Positions 11,785-24,201 are shown, counted from the first letter of the stretch. The stretch is DNA of 64,000 nt from Cephalotus follicularis (GCA_001972305.1 BDDD01005105.1:1-64000), one strand, 5' to 3'. Notes: generated from the sequence alone by a model not told the origin. Numbers and translations: made by a program.

Positions 11785-14020
11785 TGATAGATATAGTGAC
11801 CCGACAAGCCATTGGATGGACTGTCGTTTTATATTTATTCTTGTATGAAACAATCTTATTCCTTATATATAAGATGAATGCTAATTTGTTATGGCTATAT
11901 CACTTGTGCTTTATCACTTAATTGAAGTAGTTTATTATTTACCTGCTTACAGTTGTGATGCCCTGACATAAGGTTGGATGCCTAGCATGGAGGCGGTGAG
12001 ATTGGTTACCTTATTCCTTATGTAAAATCAGTTCCAAGTCATAGGTTCACTTTGTGGGAATTAGTGAACCGGATAGACTTGCGCGTATCTTGCCTGCTCA
12101 TGGAATTGGAGGATGGATTCTCTTACTACCATCTGTGTTGGACACTAGGGCAAATACGGGGTACGTGCTAGGAGCCTGTTCACTGAACTGGACCCGCATA
12201 GGAGATACTATTTGGATAGTCGATATTCTCATGTCAATAGTGACTCCTACTTGTTGCGGTTGTGTTTAAGTGATGATCACTTATCGAGTTCTCAAACTCG
12301 TCTGATCCTTAGACCTGCGCGACTACTCTATATTGTATGGAGACGATTATGCTTTGATCTCCACCTTACCCAGTCCTTGCGCAGGGCTGGCAATCGGGTG
12401 GTCTTTGGGTATGATCGAATCTATACGAATATAAGTGAGTGCGCAATATAGGATTGTTACACCTGAGCAAAGGTGATCGGCTCTATTATGATATGATTAT
12501 ACTTTGGACTTATGAAATCCTTGGCCAAGGTTGAGGCAGACTGGAAGTTAGATTTTTGGAGAGTTTACCAAAGGTCCTAGTAATGATCAGATATTTTTGC
12601 CATTGAGGTATTATCTAGGGTTGACACATATCCTTACCTTATACCTCAATCGGGGCCAAGTATGACAAGGGATTATAGTACACGTGAACCGACGACTTAG
12701 AAAATCTAGGGTTAATGAGGTGTGTAATAAATTATGAAAAAATTAATTAGATTAATTTTTCCATCTGGATAATATTAGATATTATTTCGATGGCATTTAA
12801 ATTGGTCAATGATCATTTAGAATGGCTAAACCGAACCATAGGGGTATTTTGGTAATTTATGAACACCTCCGATTTTAACCAAGATTTTATAGGGTCCCTG
12901 CCCAATAACGATTAGATCTTTTATATGTTGGACATATTAAGTCTTGGTGTGAAATATCGGTTATGTGGATTTTACATTTTGTGAAAACACATTTGTTTGA
13001 TCTTACTTAATCAATATTAGAAGGGATTAAATAAGCTGGACTTATACTCTATTTGCTTCATAAACCAGTCAAAGTGTCAATGCCTTCTGGGAAAGTGTCG
13101 ACGCATTCCTTTAGACAAAGCGTCGACGCTTAAGGCTCATAGAGGCATTGATGACTTTTAGAAAAAATGTCAAAGTTTAGTTCCATGTAATGATTAAGCG
13201 TCGACGCTGTTGTTGAAAGCTTCGACGCTTAGAGCGGGTTGTGCAACCTGTGCACGAACTCCCTTCGTGGGCACGTTTTCTCTCTCATCTCCATCTGTTT
13301 TCTCCCATCTATGCACGTTATGGGAACGTGCGAAACATGGCTATAGACTCCCTGGGAGTGAGGACCACGATCCCATGTTGTTGGGAGAGTGGGAGAGTGG
13401 GTTAGTGGGCTTGTGAATACATTATTATGCAGATTTCTGGTTTTGTGAAGAGAGGTAGAAAAATTGCTATGCAATTAAAAAATTTGTTCTCTCTGGAGAA
13501 TTGTAGAAGTTCCCATCTTTCTTATGCACCAAGCAAGAGCTTGTTTAGGGTGGATTGACATTGACATCCTTTTTCATTGCCTACGCATCCTTTGTGAGCA
13601 TTCTTAGAGGGAGTGTGGGTTGTTTATGACAGTTTTGTAAAGAACATATTATGTTCTTGTGTCCTGGTGCTTGGAGTAGTTAGGCTTCGACGTGGAGAAG
13701 AAGCATAAGGTTTTGGAAGCATTTGAGGGAGTCTTCTCAAGCTTGAAGCGGCAAAGACGAAGGAGCCATCACCATTGGTATATCTCTTGGTCCTTCTCTT
13801 ATAGCCTTGCTTGTTTGTCACCATTGAATGCAATGGTGACATCTTTTCAATTAAAGTGGTTATGTGGTGATCCATGTGGCTTGTGGTCATGCCATAATGG
13901 ACTGTTTTTGCTTTTGTTATATGTTTTTCTGCTGCCATGATTGTATGTTTAAATTTTGCTCTACACTCTACATACCTTAGTCCATTTATGGCATAGGAAT
14001 TGGTTAATCCGATTCCATCA
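11785..14020 (+). repeat. C1 5' LTR
   Basis: Runs from TGATAGATATAGTGACCC to GATTCCATCA, 2236 bp, and closely matches the 3' LTR at 30904-33148 (2245 bp) with scattered substitutions and short indels. Fragments of reading frame inside it are not conserved genes. Confidence 0.93.
13070..13235 (+). repeat. GTCGACGC motif cluster in the C1 5' LTR
   Basis: A perfect AAGCGTCGACGCTT lies at 13118-13131, with near copies at about 13095, 13197 and 13220. The 3' LTR has the same cluster at 32180-32375, including a perfect copy at 32355-32368, but its other sites have diverged (for example GTCGATGCC). Confidence 0.85.
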
Positions 14021-14021
14021 G

Positions 14022-14033
14022 TGGTATCAGAGC
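14022..14033 (+). other. Primer binding site of C1
   Basis: TGGTATCAGAGC, an exact initiator Met-tRNA type primer site, starts one base after the 5' LTR end. Confidence 0.92.
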
Positions 14034-15768
14034 GTTTCACATCATCCTTAGTTGATTTTGTGCTATGAATAATGTAATGATTGAAGGTTTAATTGAAGGA
14101 TGTGTTGTTTGGGTTAAACTTGATATTCAAAGTCCCTTAATGAACTTGTTTATGAAATTAGATTTCTTTGTTAATTAATCTTGGAGATTATGTTAAAATG
14201 AGTTTTGAACATGTTTTAGAAACCTGCATGGTGTAGAATAAGGTTGTAATTTGTCTGGAAATGACTGGAATTGCAAAATGGCTAATGTTCAAACTACAGT
14301 TTCTGCAATTGTCAAATTGCAAAAACTACCCAAGGGGTTAAAGCGGCAACGCTCTAGTTAAGCGTCGACGCTTGTTCAACTGTTTTCGTTAAATGCGTCG
14401 ACGCCTTGTCATTGCGTCGATGCTTATTCAATTTTTGTATTTTTTGCACCTTAGAGGTAAGCGTCGACGCCTTATGGGAAGCGTCGACGCTTTAGGCAAA
14501 GTTTAAAAAAAATCTGTTTTTAATAAAATTGGATTCTATACATTGTGACACTTAGAAAATCAAAATCATTGCTTGATTTAGTGAGAGTTTAACCATTATT
14601 AACAATCCTTAAATTAAATTTTATAATTAGTTATTATTTATGGCATTTGTTATTTTGTGGTTTTATTATATTGGATATAATATAAGTCTTCTGCACAATG
14701 GATGGCCCGAAAAAGGACATTGACCTAGTTTATGGTTTTCTATGTGTGGATGGATGTTATTTATTTATTATTTTAAAGGTCTGTACCATTTATTTTTCCT
14801 TTGTTTTGTAATTTTTCCTTGTAATTTTTCCTTGTAATTTTTCTTTCGAAAATGTAAAGTTCTTTTTGTAAAAGAAGACTTTATAAGGAGAGATGGAGGA
14901 AAGGAGAAATGGAGTACAAGATTTTTGAAGGCCATGTATGTAAGGTATTTCTTGTAATAGATAAATTTTATATGTTAACACCTAGGAAGACATAGTAGTG
15001 ATTTTGGGCTCAAGTCACTACTAATAATGTCATTGCCAATCCATTGACATATTTTAGAAATATGTCCAAGGTGCATAAGATACACGTCTTGCATGCTAAT
15101 CCGTAATTAATTGAAATTGGCTAATACAACCAATGAATTAATTAATGGCTCGGTAATTAAAATTTGAGACCGCAAATTCCCTCACCTTAATAATAAGTCT
15201 TAACGTAGGAACCCATGGAGTGGTTCCCCGTGGCCTTCCACAATTTTCGTTGAGTAGTGTTCCTAGGTTGTTGGTTTGTCATGCCCTAACTGAGGCTGAT
15301 AACTTGGGGATATTATGTCAACGTCAGTGTTGGGCACCGCAAAGGGTGGCTATGTTTTAGAACTTGGACACGCTTACGTATGGGTGTTAAAACTAGTGCA
15401 TTCCAATGAAAATTGTGGGTACTTGACTTATCAAGATTCTGATGGTTTGTCATGCCCTAGCTGAGGCCATATTGAATCTAAGGCCGAATACTATGATTGG
15501 ATATTGTATTAGATACAAATTAGCAAAAAAGCCTACCCATTGGCTATGTTATAGTTTGCCATGCCCTAGCTGAGGCTATAATATGATTGCAATGGATTCC
15601 AATCCCCAGTGGGAAGTTAGACTTCTCGAGTTCCATATAGGGGTATGGGATACGATTAGAATAGTGGGAGGAACCATAAGCACTAAAGACCAAGTGTTAT
15701 GGTTGTCATATATTAAAATTGGAATAAATGTTAACTCATGTTTATATTTCCTTATCTAGGTTGCTAGT
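14034..15768 (+). other. C1 untranslated leader
   Basis: About 1.7 kb without credible coding sequence between the primer site and gag. It holds a GTCGACGC cluster (14345-14500), runs of TTTTTCCTTGTAATT around 14795-14840 and three copies of a 24 bp motif, GTTTGTCATGCCCTAGCTGAGGC with variants, at 15273, 15444 and 15553. CTTATCTAG directly before the gag start (15769) resembles a 3' splice site, which would fit a spliced leader, but no donor is assigned. Confidence 0.7.
14345..14500 (+). repeat. GTCGACGC motif cluster in the C1 leader
   Basis: Perfect 14 bp palindromes AAGCGTCGACGCTT lie at 14360-14373 and 14479-14492. Close copies (GCGTCGACGCC, GCGTCGATGC) lie between them. The cluster is downstream of the primer site, so the motifs are not confined to LTRs. 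Confidence 0.88.
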
Positions 15769-16551
15769 ATGGCTTTATCAAATGCAATGTCACGTATACT
15801 TGAGACAAAAAAACTTGAGGGGCCCAACTTCAACGATTGGCACCGTAACCTCAAGATCGTCCTTACGGCCAATAAAATGGCCTATGTGATGACTGGGGGG
15901 CCTCTTTCACTAGGTGAAGATCTGACGCCCGAAGAGAGTGAGTGACTAGCCAAATGGCTAGAAGATGACGAGCGGGCTAGATGTCTTGTCCTTCTTGGGA
16001 TGACTCCTGAGCTTTAGCGTCAGAATGAGAAGATTGAGACCTTATCTGCTATACTAATCCACCTCTAGGAGATGTATGGAGCTGAGTCTAGGACTCAAAG
16101 GTTCAATCTATCATGCAAACTCTTTAAGGCTCAGATGCAAGAGGGAGCTTCAGTCAATGAGCATGGATTGAAGATGATAGACATGATTGAGCAGTTGGCT
16201 CAATTAGGGTTTGTCATGGACCATGATTTGTATATGGATCTTATTTTGACGTCCCTTCCTAAGTCGTTTTCACAGTTTTTTGTGAACTTCCACATGAACA
16301 AGATAGAGGTGACTCTATCTAAGCTAATAGCTATGTTGAGGAGGGCTAAGGCCGATTTTGACTCTGGGAAGTCAAAGACCCACTCCCTACTTCTTCCTTC
16401 TACTAGGTCTGTCCAAGGAAAGGGCAGTGCCTCGTCTTCCTCTAAACGGAAGGGCGTGCTCATGCCTGTCAACACAAAAGGCAAGGGTAAGAAGAAGCAA
16501 AAGAAGAAGAAGGGGAACCTTGGAGCTAGTGGGAATGTTGCCAAACATTGA
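15769..16551 (+). pseudogene. gag pseudogene of C1
   Basis: A copia gag of the UBN2 type, starting MALSNAMSRILETKKLEG, with the family motif NFNDWHRNLKIVL near residues 20-32 and the LTSLPKSFSQFFVNF region further on. A lysine-rich tail (KGKGKKKQKKKK) precedes the knuckle. In-frame stops interrupt it near 15942, 16015 and 16066, and a TGA at 16549 separates it from the knuckle that follows in the same frame. In the family it forms the particle shell. Here it is broken. Confidence 0.87.
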
Positions 16552-17184
16552 ATGAAGAAGTTAGCTACTGAAGGTGCTTGTTTTCAGTGCGGTAAGACCG
16601 GGCACTGGAAAAAGGATCGTCGTGTTGCTGTTGCTACAGTCTCCGCTGATAACCCGCATGGTGCGAGTACATCAGCTATGTTCATGATTGAACTTAATCT
16701 AGCTTTGAATAGTAGTACTTCATCAGTATTAGATACTGGATGTGGAACTAACCTTTGTAATTCATTGCAGAGACTAAGAAAAGATAGAAAGCTTGGAGCA
16801 GGAGACCTGGACTTGAGGCATGGTGATGGTTCTAGGATCATTGCTCAAGCTGTTGGAATTTGTGATGTGAATTTATGTAATGGTTATGTAATGACTTTGG
16901 ATCCTTGCTACTTTGTTATGAATATTGTACGGAATATTATAAGTGGTTCTCACTTATGTGGTTTGGGCTTGGAGCCTAAATTCCAAGACATTGGACGTTA
17001 TATATATTTGAACAATGTTTGTGTTGATAATGGTGTTATCAACAATGGATTATATGTCTTAAATACTTCACAATCAAATATCTTGTCCATTGAGAAAAGT
17101 AATAATAAGAAAAGACAAAGAGAAACTGATCTAAATAAAACCTACACTTGGCAATGTAGACTTGGTCATCTTAGTGATGCTAGG
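16552..17184 (+). pseudogene. C1 zinc knuckle, protease and start of the pre-integrase region
   Basis: Continues the gag frame. The CCHC knuckle reads CFQCGKTGHWKKDR, so the last cysteine is arginine (16618-16620). The copia aspartic protease follows with its VLDTGCGT active-site motif at about 16727-16750, then the linker to the GAG-pre-integrase domain with TWQCRLGHLSDAR. There it is cut by the gypsy GB at 17185 and resumes at 24207 (LSQLVKDDML, then CESC). The rest is open, so the main damage is the insertion and the changed knuckle. Confidence 0.87.
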
Positions 17185-19726
17185 TGTAATACCCCGTTCG
17201 TTCACGTGCATATTTCGGATTTTAAATTTGATTTATTGGTTGTGTTGGCATATTTTGTTGTGGCATAATGTGTTCTTTGGTTATGTGAATTTAAAAATAG
17301 GGCTTTTCATATTTATTAGAATTTGATTGTTGGGAAAAGCAAAGATTTATTGTTTTGTTATTATATGGTTGGTGAATATTGGTTGGATTATGTATATGAA
17401 TAGGTAAAATTAATTGAATTATAATTTGTATAAATATAATATCAATTTGTATTATTATTATTTCGGCCTATTCTAATTTATGAGATATATGATAATACAA
17501 TTTTTGGGTTTTTATGACTTAGGCTAAATAATATCATTTGGGCTTTTGATAAATTATTGGAATAGGGGTTATGGGAAAGATAAAATCAATTGGTTGTAAT
17601 ATAAATTAGTTTTTAATATTAATATGGCAAAATAAGAGAATTATGGCAAAAAAATTATTTTCTTTCCTATTTCTTCCCTCCCTCTCCCGTACACCTCTTC
17701 CCTCTCCCTCACAAAAACGATTTTCTGCCTCTTTCTCCCTATCAATCCTGAAATTTTGCTCCTTTTCCTTATTATAACAGATTTTGATTTCCTTTTTGCC
17801 TTAGCATGACCTAAATTTCCTTTTCTAAGTGGTATAAGTATACTATACTTCCTTGTTGTGCCTCCATTGTGTGTCTCTCTCTTGGTAGCCGAATTTGCAA
17901 GGATTAGAGCCTGTTGTTGTCTTCTTTGCTTCATTGAATCAGGTTTGATATCCTCTACTGTTAAGAATTAGCATTGAACCTTGTTTTAATGCCATCAAGA
18001 TGTATGTTCAAATATAGACCTCTAATATGATTGGTTTTAATCCCTGCTATACATGACTTGTTAATGTTTTGAGATTGTTAGTAAGTCCTGGGAAGTCTAG
18101 TAATGGTATTAAACTGGTTTTGAATTTAACAGTTAGTGTTGACAGAAAATTAATAAATATCTATGCATGTTATAAATTAGAAATTCGCTTCCCTTTAAAG
18201 TATGAACATGGTAATCATGTTGGCTTATGTTCTGTTAGTTTGTAATGGAAGCATTAGGACATCTAATAAGAACTGTCTAATCTGGTATAATAACCTGGTA
18301 ACAATGCATGGATGGAATTGGACCATAGGACTAGAGGTTAGAATTTCATAAGTCTCTATAAAAGTGTGATCACCAATGCATGATATTTTGATTCTGGGTA
18401 TTTAAATGCCGCGGTTAAGTCACATAAGACCTATATAAGTGTTTAAAATCATCTGGTAATGTAGTAAAACGGTTTTAACAGGAAAATTAGAACTAAAACT
18501 GCTGTGTGTGCTGTTCTGTCGAGCATAACAGTCGACTGCCTCTCGAAAGAGTCGACTGTTAGCCATTGAGTAGTCGACTGCTAACCTTTGAGTAGTCGAC
18601 TGGATTCATACCCAGTTTGAGTAGTCGGCTACCTATGCCACACAGTCGACTGCCACCTTTGAGTAGTCGACTGGACCTTGATACAGTCGACTGGTTTTGT
18701 CCAGTGAATTTTCTGGTTTTAAGTTTTGTACTCCGTTTGTTAGTCTAATAATTTGGAGTCTGTTTTAAACACTATTAAATTACTGTTTGATGTTTGTAAG
18801 TGATATTTGAATGCTTATATGAATGAAATGGTATCTTCTAGATTTTTGTGCTTCAAGGGAATTTTAAATTGTTGACCAATTCGTCTATAATTGTTGTGAT
18901 CGCTTAAGGTACGGATCATTCTTTCTTTGGCGCTCCTATTGATTTTATTAGAGTAAAAATGTTAGTTTTACTTTATGAATAAGGTACAGATTTTCTATCG
19001 TTCCTTGGCTATCTGTTTATCAAACTAAAATCAGTTTTAATCTATGATCTCGTTTTGTAGACTTGATTATGTTTTATGACATGTTTCGTAAATAAATTGG
19101 GGTTTTGACGTTTTATGAAATTAAACGTTCCTAATTATATTTTTATGCTAAGATACGCTACGATATTTTATGAAATGATCATCTCTTTATAGTGAAAAAT
19201 AAATGAGTTGATGCTATGTAATGATTTTGCTATGTCCAGAAAATGTTTAGAAAACGTGTATATCCGGGCAATGTGTGATGAGCGAGATGTCACCTATGAT
19301 AAGGACCACTTAGGAGATGGAACCGTTTATGCTTAGTTATTTTATGGTCATGTTAGAACCCTTATTTAAACTATATTATGTCTTTTAGTTTATGACTTTG
19401 AATTATGTTTAAGCTTGGGTTTATGTTTAAGTTTCATATTATGAATAAAGTTTTAGACCATGTTTTTAGATTTTTGAATAAAGTTTCTAGACCATTATTA
19501 GATTATAATTGTTACGTCTAGACCATCACGCAATTTGATTGAAAGATGAGTTAATAATTTGATAGTAAGAATAAAGACGAACCTTGATTTATAGTTAAAT
19601 AAGACTACATGCTAAGTTAATAATCTGGTAAAAAAAAAATTTAAAATTGAGCCATGTTATAAGATAGGTTATGTTTAGTCTCGGATTAGGAACCGTGACG
19701 ACTCCCTCCGAATCGGGGGTGTTACA
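17185..19726 (+). repeat. GB 5' LTR
   Basis: Starts TGTAATACCCCG and ends GGGGGTGTTACA, 2542 bp. Relative to the 3' LTR it lacks about 670 bp at the junction near 19260 (3' LTR 23071-23738), which removes the CTGAGG...GGCAGG block. It keeps about 270 bp (17551-17819, a CT-rich stretch) that the 3' LTR lacks. A degenerate primer site, CGGTATTAGAGAA, follows at 19731. Confidence 0.9.
18525..18695 (+). repeat. CAGTCGACTG motif cluster in the GB 5' LTR
   Basis: Eight or nine sites, among them perfect CAGTCGACTG palindromes near 18530, 18646 and 18682, alternate with AGTAGTCGACTG and AGTAGTCGGCTA variants every 15-25 bp. Confidence 0.9.
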
Positions 19727-19900
19727 GAAACGGTATTAGAGAATAGGTTTTGCTTTCCTTAGAAGACCTGTCTAGGTTTGACCTGTGAGATTGGGTAGAC
19801 CTTGGGTTAGGATAGTTTTGTTGTAATCTTTCTAACATGTTTGTTGTTTCGACCGTGATTTCTTTGTTGTTGTGTTATGTTTTGGATTTATGTTTCGTAG

Positions 19901-21116
19901 ATGGTACGAGCAAGGAAAACCCCACAAGGAAACGAACCAACTGGGGCTCGTGAAGGAGTGCGAACTGAGCCTACGGTTGAAGAGTTAGTGCGACAGGTAG
20001 TTGCTCAAGAAATAGATAGACTGATTCATACTATGAAAAATCAAGGGCAAGGACGCCAAGAGCAAGTCGCGGTGGAGAATGCACCGGCTGATGTTCAGGT
20101 TTGTAGAGAAATTAGGGACCGGCCCGACACTCCTGCATATGTCTGGCTTGAGCGGTTCCAAAAGCAGAGGCCGCAGTCATTTAGTTCGGCCCTCACCCCT
20201 GTAGAGGCTGAACACTGGATTGCGCACATGGAAAAGATCTTCAATGTGTTAGGATGCGATGACGAACAAAAGGTAAGGTTGGCAGCTTATAAGTTGGAAG
20301 GGGATGCTCAAAAGTGGTGGAAAACTTTGAAGTTAGCTAAGGGAGGAAATTACATTGATGCCCTGACATGGTTTGAATTCTGTGGAGTTTTCTATCAGCA
20401 GTATTTCCCCACTGCTGACAAGGAAGCTTACGCAAGGGAGTTTGTTAACACTAGGCAGAAGGATGGTGAATCAGTCACCGAGTTTTTAGCCCGGTTCACT
20501 AGGTTAGCGGGTTTTGCTGGATCCACGGCGAGGTCTGCATTGGAGCAAGCAGAGAAGTTCAAATGGAAATTGCAGTACCAGCTAAGGGAAAAACTGATAA
20601 ACTCCAGGTTTGCTGACGTGGCTGAAGTAGCAAATGCTGCGAAGAATAAGGGGAAAACTGATAAACTCCAGGATTGCTGATGTGGCTGAAGTAGCAAATG
20701 CTGCGAAGAATATTGAATTGGAGACGTTGGATTTTGAAGAAGCTCGACAAGAAAAGGAAAGGAAACGGAATAGGAGTGATTTTCATGGGAAAAATTCTGA
20801 ACAGCAAGGTGAAGGTAAACAGCATAAAAAGGATCATAATCAGAATAAGGATGGGGGTAACCCCAATGTTCAGATTTCTTTGTGTGATACGTGTGGGAAA
20901 CGACATCCTGTTGGGACATGTTACAAGGCCACTGGGGCATGTTTTTCTTGTGGACAAAAGGGTCATCTCTTTAAGGATTGCCCGAATCCTCGTACAAGAA
21001 ATAAAGGAGGAGATGGTAAGGATGTGGAGCGACGTAATGTGGGAGGTAGAGTTTTCGCCTTAACAACGCATCAGACTGCGAACGCAACAGGTATTGTTTC
21101 GGTTTTGTTTTGTTAA
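19901..21116 (+). pseudogene. gag of GB, frameshifted by a 64 bp duplication
   Basis: Starts MVRARKTPQGNE at 19901. Residues 90-230 hold the gypsy gag core (AEHWIAHMEKIF, LEGDAQKWWKTL, YFPTADKEAYAREF). A tandem copy of about 64 bp (from about 20585, repeated from about 20649) is not a multiple of three. It ends the first frame at 20678-20680, while the next frame carries the rest: a KR-rich linker and the CCHC knuckle CFSCGQKGHLFKDC, ending at 21114-21116. Apart from this duplication the gene is intact, 300-400 residues, typical of gypsy Gag. Gag from the intact parent would package RNA; this copy could yield only a truncated core. Confidence 0.88.
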
Positions 21117-21262
21117 CTGTAAGATGTTTGGTTGACTGATAAGTCAACTTATGCTATAGTAATTGAATCGTTTGTTATGCATCTTGGTGTGTCTTTTCTG
21201 TTATTTGTTCGGATTGTTATATGATAAGATTTCGGGACGAAATATTTTTAAGGGGGGAAGGA
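21117..21262 (+). pseudogene. GB protease stub and polypurine tract
   Basis: The stretch after gag translates to a protease start in which the active-site region resembling DSGATHSF reads D-K-S-T-Y-A-I, followed by ESFVMHLGV. About 100 bp later the sequence passes directly to the gypsy 3' end and the purine tract AAGGGGGGAAGGA before the LTR at 21263. The deletion of nearly all of pol therefore lies within this stretch. Confidence 0.7.
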
Positions 21263-24201
21263 TGTAATACCCTGTTCGTTCACGTGCATATTTCAGATTT
21301 TAAATTTGATTTATTGGTTGTGTTGGCATATTTTGTTGTGGCATAATGTGTTCTTTGGGTTATGTGAATTTAAAATTAGGGCTTTTCATATTTATTAGAA
21401 TATGATTGTTGGGAAAAGCAAAGATGTATTGTTTTGTTATTATATGGTTGGTGAATATTGGTTGGATTATGTATATGAATAGGTAAAATTAATTGAATTA
21501 TATTTTCTATAAATATAATATCAGTTTGTATTATTATTATTTCGGCCTATTTTAATTTATGAGATATATGATATTATAATTTTTGGGTTTTTATGACTTA
21601 GGCTAAATAATATCATCTTTGGGCTTTTGCCTTTTCTAAGTGGTATAAGTATACTATACTTCCTTGTTGTGCCTCCATTGTGTGTCTCTCTCTTGGTAGC
21701 CGAATTTGCAAGGATTAGAGCCTGTTGTTGTCTTCTTTTCTTCATTGAATCAGGTTTGATATCCTCTAATGTTAAGAATTAGCATTGAACCTTGTTTAAA
21801 TGCCATCAAGATGTATGTTCAAATATAGACATCTAATATGATTAGTTTTAATCCCTGCTATACATGACTTGTTAATGTTTTGAGATTGTTAGTAAGTCCT
21901 GGGAAGTCTAGTAATGGTATGAAATAGGTTTTGAATTTAACAGTTAGTGTTGACAGAAAATTGATAAATAGCTATGCATGTTATAAATTAGAAATTTGCT
22001 TCCCTTTAAAGTATGAACATGGTAATCATGTTGGCTTATGTACTGTTAGTTTGTAATGGAAGCATTAGAACATCTAATAAGAACTGTCTAATCTGGTATA
22101 ATAACCTGGTAACAATGCATGGATGGAATTGGATCATAGGACTAGAGGTTAGAATTTCATAAGTCTCTATAAAAGTGTGATCACCAATGCATGATATTTT
22201 GATTATGGGTATTTAAATGACACGGTTAAGTCACATAAGACCTATATAAGTGTTTAAAATCATCTGGTAATGTAGTGAAACGGTTTTAACAGGAAAATTA
22301 GAACTAAAACTGCTGTGTGTGCTGTTCTGTCGAGCATAACAGTCGACTGCCTCTTGAAACAGTCGACTGTTAGCCATTGAGTTGTCGACTGCCAACCTTT
22401 GAGTAGTCGACTGGATTCATACCCAGTTTGAGTAGTCGGCTGCCTATGCCAACAGTCGACTGCCACCTTTGAGTAGTCGACTAGACCTTGAGACAGTCGA
22501 CCGGTTTTGTCCAGTGAATTTTTTGGTTTTAAGTTTTGTACTCCGTTTGTTAGTCTAATAATTTCGAGTCTGTTTTAAACACTATTAAATTACTGTTTGA
22601 TGTTTGGAAGTGATATTTGAATGCTTATATGAATGAAATGGTATCTTCTAGATTTTTGTGCTTCAAGGGACTTTTAAATTGTTGATCAATTCGTCTATAA
22701 TTGTTTTGATCGCTTAAGGTACGGATCATTCTTTCTTTGGCGCTCCTACTATTTTTATTAGAGTAAAAATGTTAGTTTTACTTTATGAATAACGTACAGA
22801 TTTTCTATCATTCCTTGGCTATCTGTTTATCAAACTAAAACCATTTTTAATCTATGATATCGTTTTGTAGACTTGATTATGTTTTATGACATGTTTCGTA
22901 AATAAATTGGGGTTTTGACGTTTTATGAAATTAAACGTTCCTAATAATTGTTTTATGCTAAGATACGCTACGATCTTTTATGAAATGATCATCTCTTTAT
23001 AGTGAAAAATAAATGAGTTGATGCTATGTAATGATTTTGCTATGTCCAGAAAATGTTTAGAAAACGTGTATACATTTTTAAATTGATTTTAAAAATAAAG
23101 CAATGTTTTTGAAATAAAGATATACATAGAGATATTTTCTATCTATGGAGGTACCATAGGCACGTCGTGGGCCTTGCACGGGCACGTGACACTTCCGTAG
23201 CAGTGTGATTCGACTACGACGTCTCTCTTTGTTTTGAATAAATCCCATGAGGTGTATTTATGGATTCGATATGTGTGATAGAGGTGTATGGGTATACTCT
23301 AGTTTTTGATATGTTAAGGATGCGGATTTTGGGGATTGATTGTGTCATGCCGTACATGTCTTTCCGTTTGGCATGTGGGCCGCATGAACCCCTTGTACCT
23401 ATGCATATGTGTATGCACTTTGGATCTCGGTAATGAGATTATGGAATCAGATAAGTCTCTGTTTGTTGTTTTTCGTTTTGAATATGTTGAACTTAGATTA
23501 TAAAATTGAATAACGCTTGAAAATTTAATACTCGTTTGAATTGATTGTATGACTACTTAACTTCACTCTTTTGAAAATAATGTTAATTTATTTTTATGCT
23601 TAAAGTGTATGATACTTAAAGATTCAGGTATTTTTTCTATCTCATAAATTATCGTTTTATGTTTTATGATTCTATATCCGTACTGAGGTTTGCTCAGCCA
23701 CGTTTTTGTTTCCATGCGGCAGGTATTCTGGGACAGCATCCGGGCAATGTGTGATGAGCGAGATGTCACCTATGATAAGTACCACTTAGGAGATGGAACC
23801 GTTTATACTTAGTTATTTTTTGGTCATGTTAGAACCCTTATTTAAACTATATTATATCTTTTAGTTTATGAGTTTGAATTATGTTTAAGCTTGGGTTTAT
23901 TTTTAAGTTTCGTATTATGAATAAAGTTTTAGACCATGTTTTTAGATTTTGGAATAAAGTTGCTAGACCATTATTAGATTATAATTGTTACGTCTAGATC
24001 ATCACGCAATTTGATTTAAAGATGAGTTAATAATTTGATAGTAAGAATAAAGGCGAACCTTGATTTATAGTTAAATAAGAATACATGCTAAGTTAATAAT
24101 CTGGTAAAAAAAATGATAAAATTGAGCCATGTTGTAAGATAGGTTATGTTTAGTCTCGGATTAGGAACCGTGACGACTCCCTCCGAATCGGGGGTGTTAC
24201 A
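21263..24201 (+). repeat. GB 3' LTR
   Basis: Starts TGTAATACCCTG and ends GGGGGTGTTACA, 2939 bp. Very similar to the 5' LTR outside the two large reciprocal gaps. It keeps the shared block ACTGAGG...GGCAGG at 23682-23722. Confidence 0.92.
22335..22505 (+). repeat. CAGTCGACTG motif cluster in the GB 3' LTR
   Basis: Counterpart of 18525-18695, with perfect palindromes near 22340, 22360 and 22453. One site is perfect here but changed in the 5' LTR (GAAAGAGTCGACTG), so decay proceeds site by site. Confidence 0.9.

Larger units (their letters stand above)
17185..24201 (+). mobile_element. Gypsy element GB, gag-only and non-autonomous
   Basis: Full-length insertion in C1 with two LTRs, TG...CA ends and the duplication CTAGG / GTAGG (17180-17184 and 24202-24206, one mismatch). 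Between the LTRs are only 1.5 kb: a degenerate primer site, gag, a stub of protease and a polypurine tract. RT, RNase H and integrase are absent, so it could move only with help from another gypsy. Gag and LTRs are otherwise well preserved, which suggests a younger insertion than its host. Confidence 0.92.

Noticed and set aside
13692..13940. Small protein conserved in both C1 LTRs (also 32787-32978)
   Set aside because: Both copies derive from the same LTR, so similarity is expected; the frames end at different points and have no recognisable domain.
16358..17184. Separate small genes in the C1 gag-protease region
   Set aside because: The pieces share one frame with gag and match a single copia polyprotein broken by stops.
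18525..18695. CRISPR-like array because of regularly spaced short repeats
   Set aside because: Units are 10-14 bp palindromes with variable spacing and variants, in plant LTRs, with no cas genes and no uniform direct repeat.
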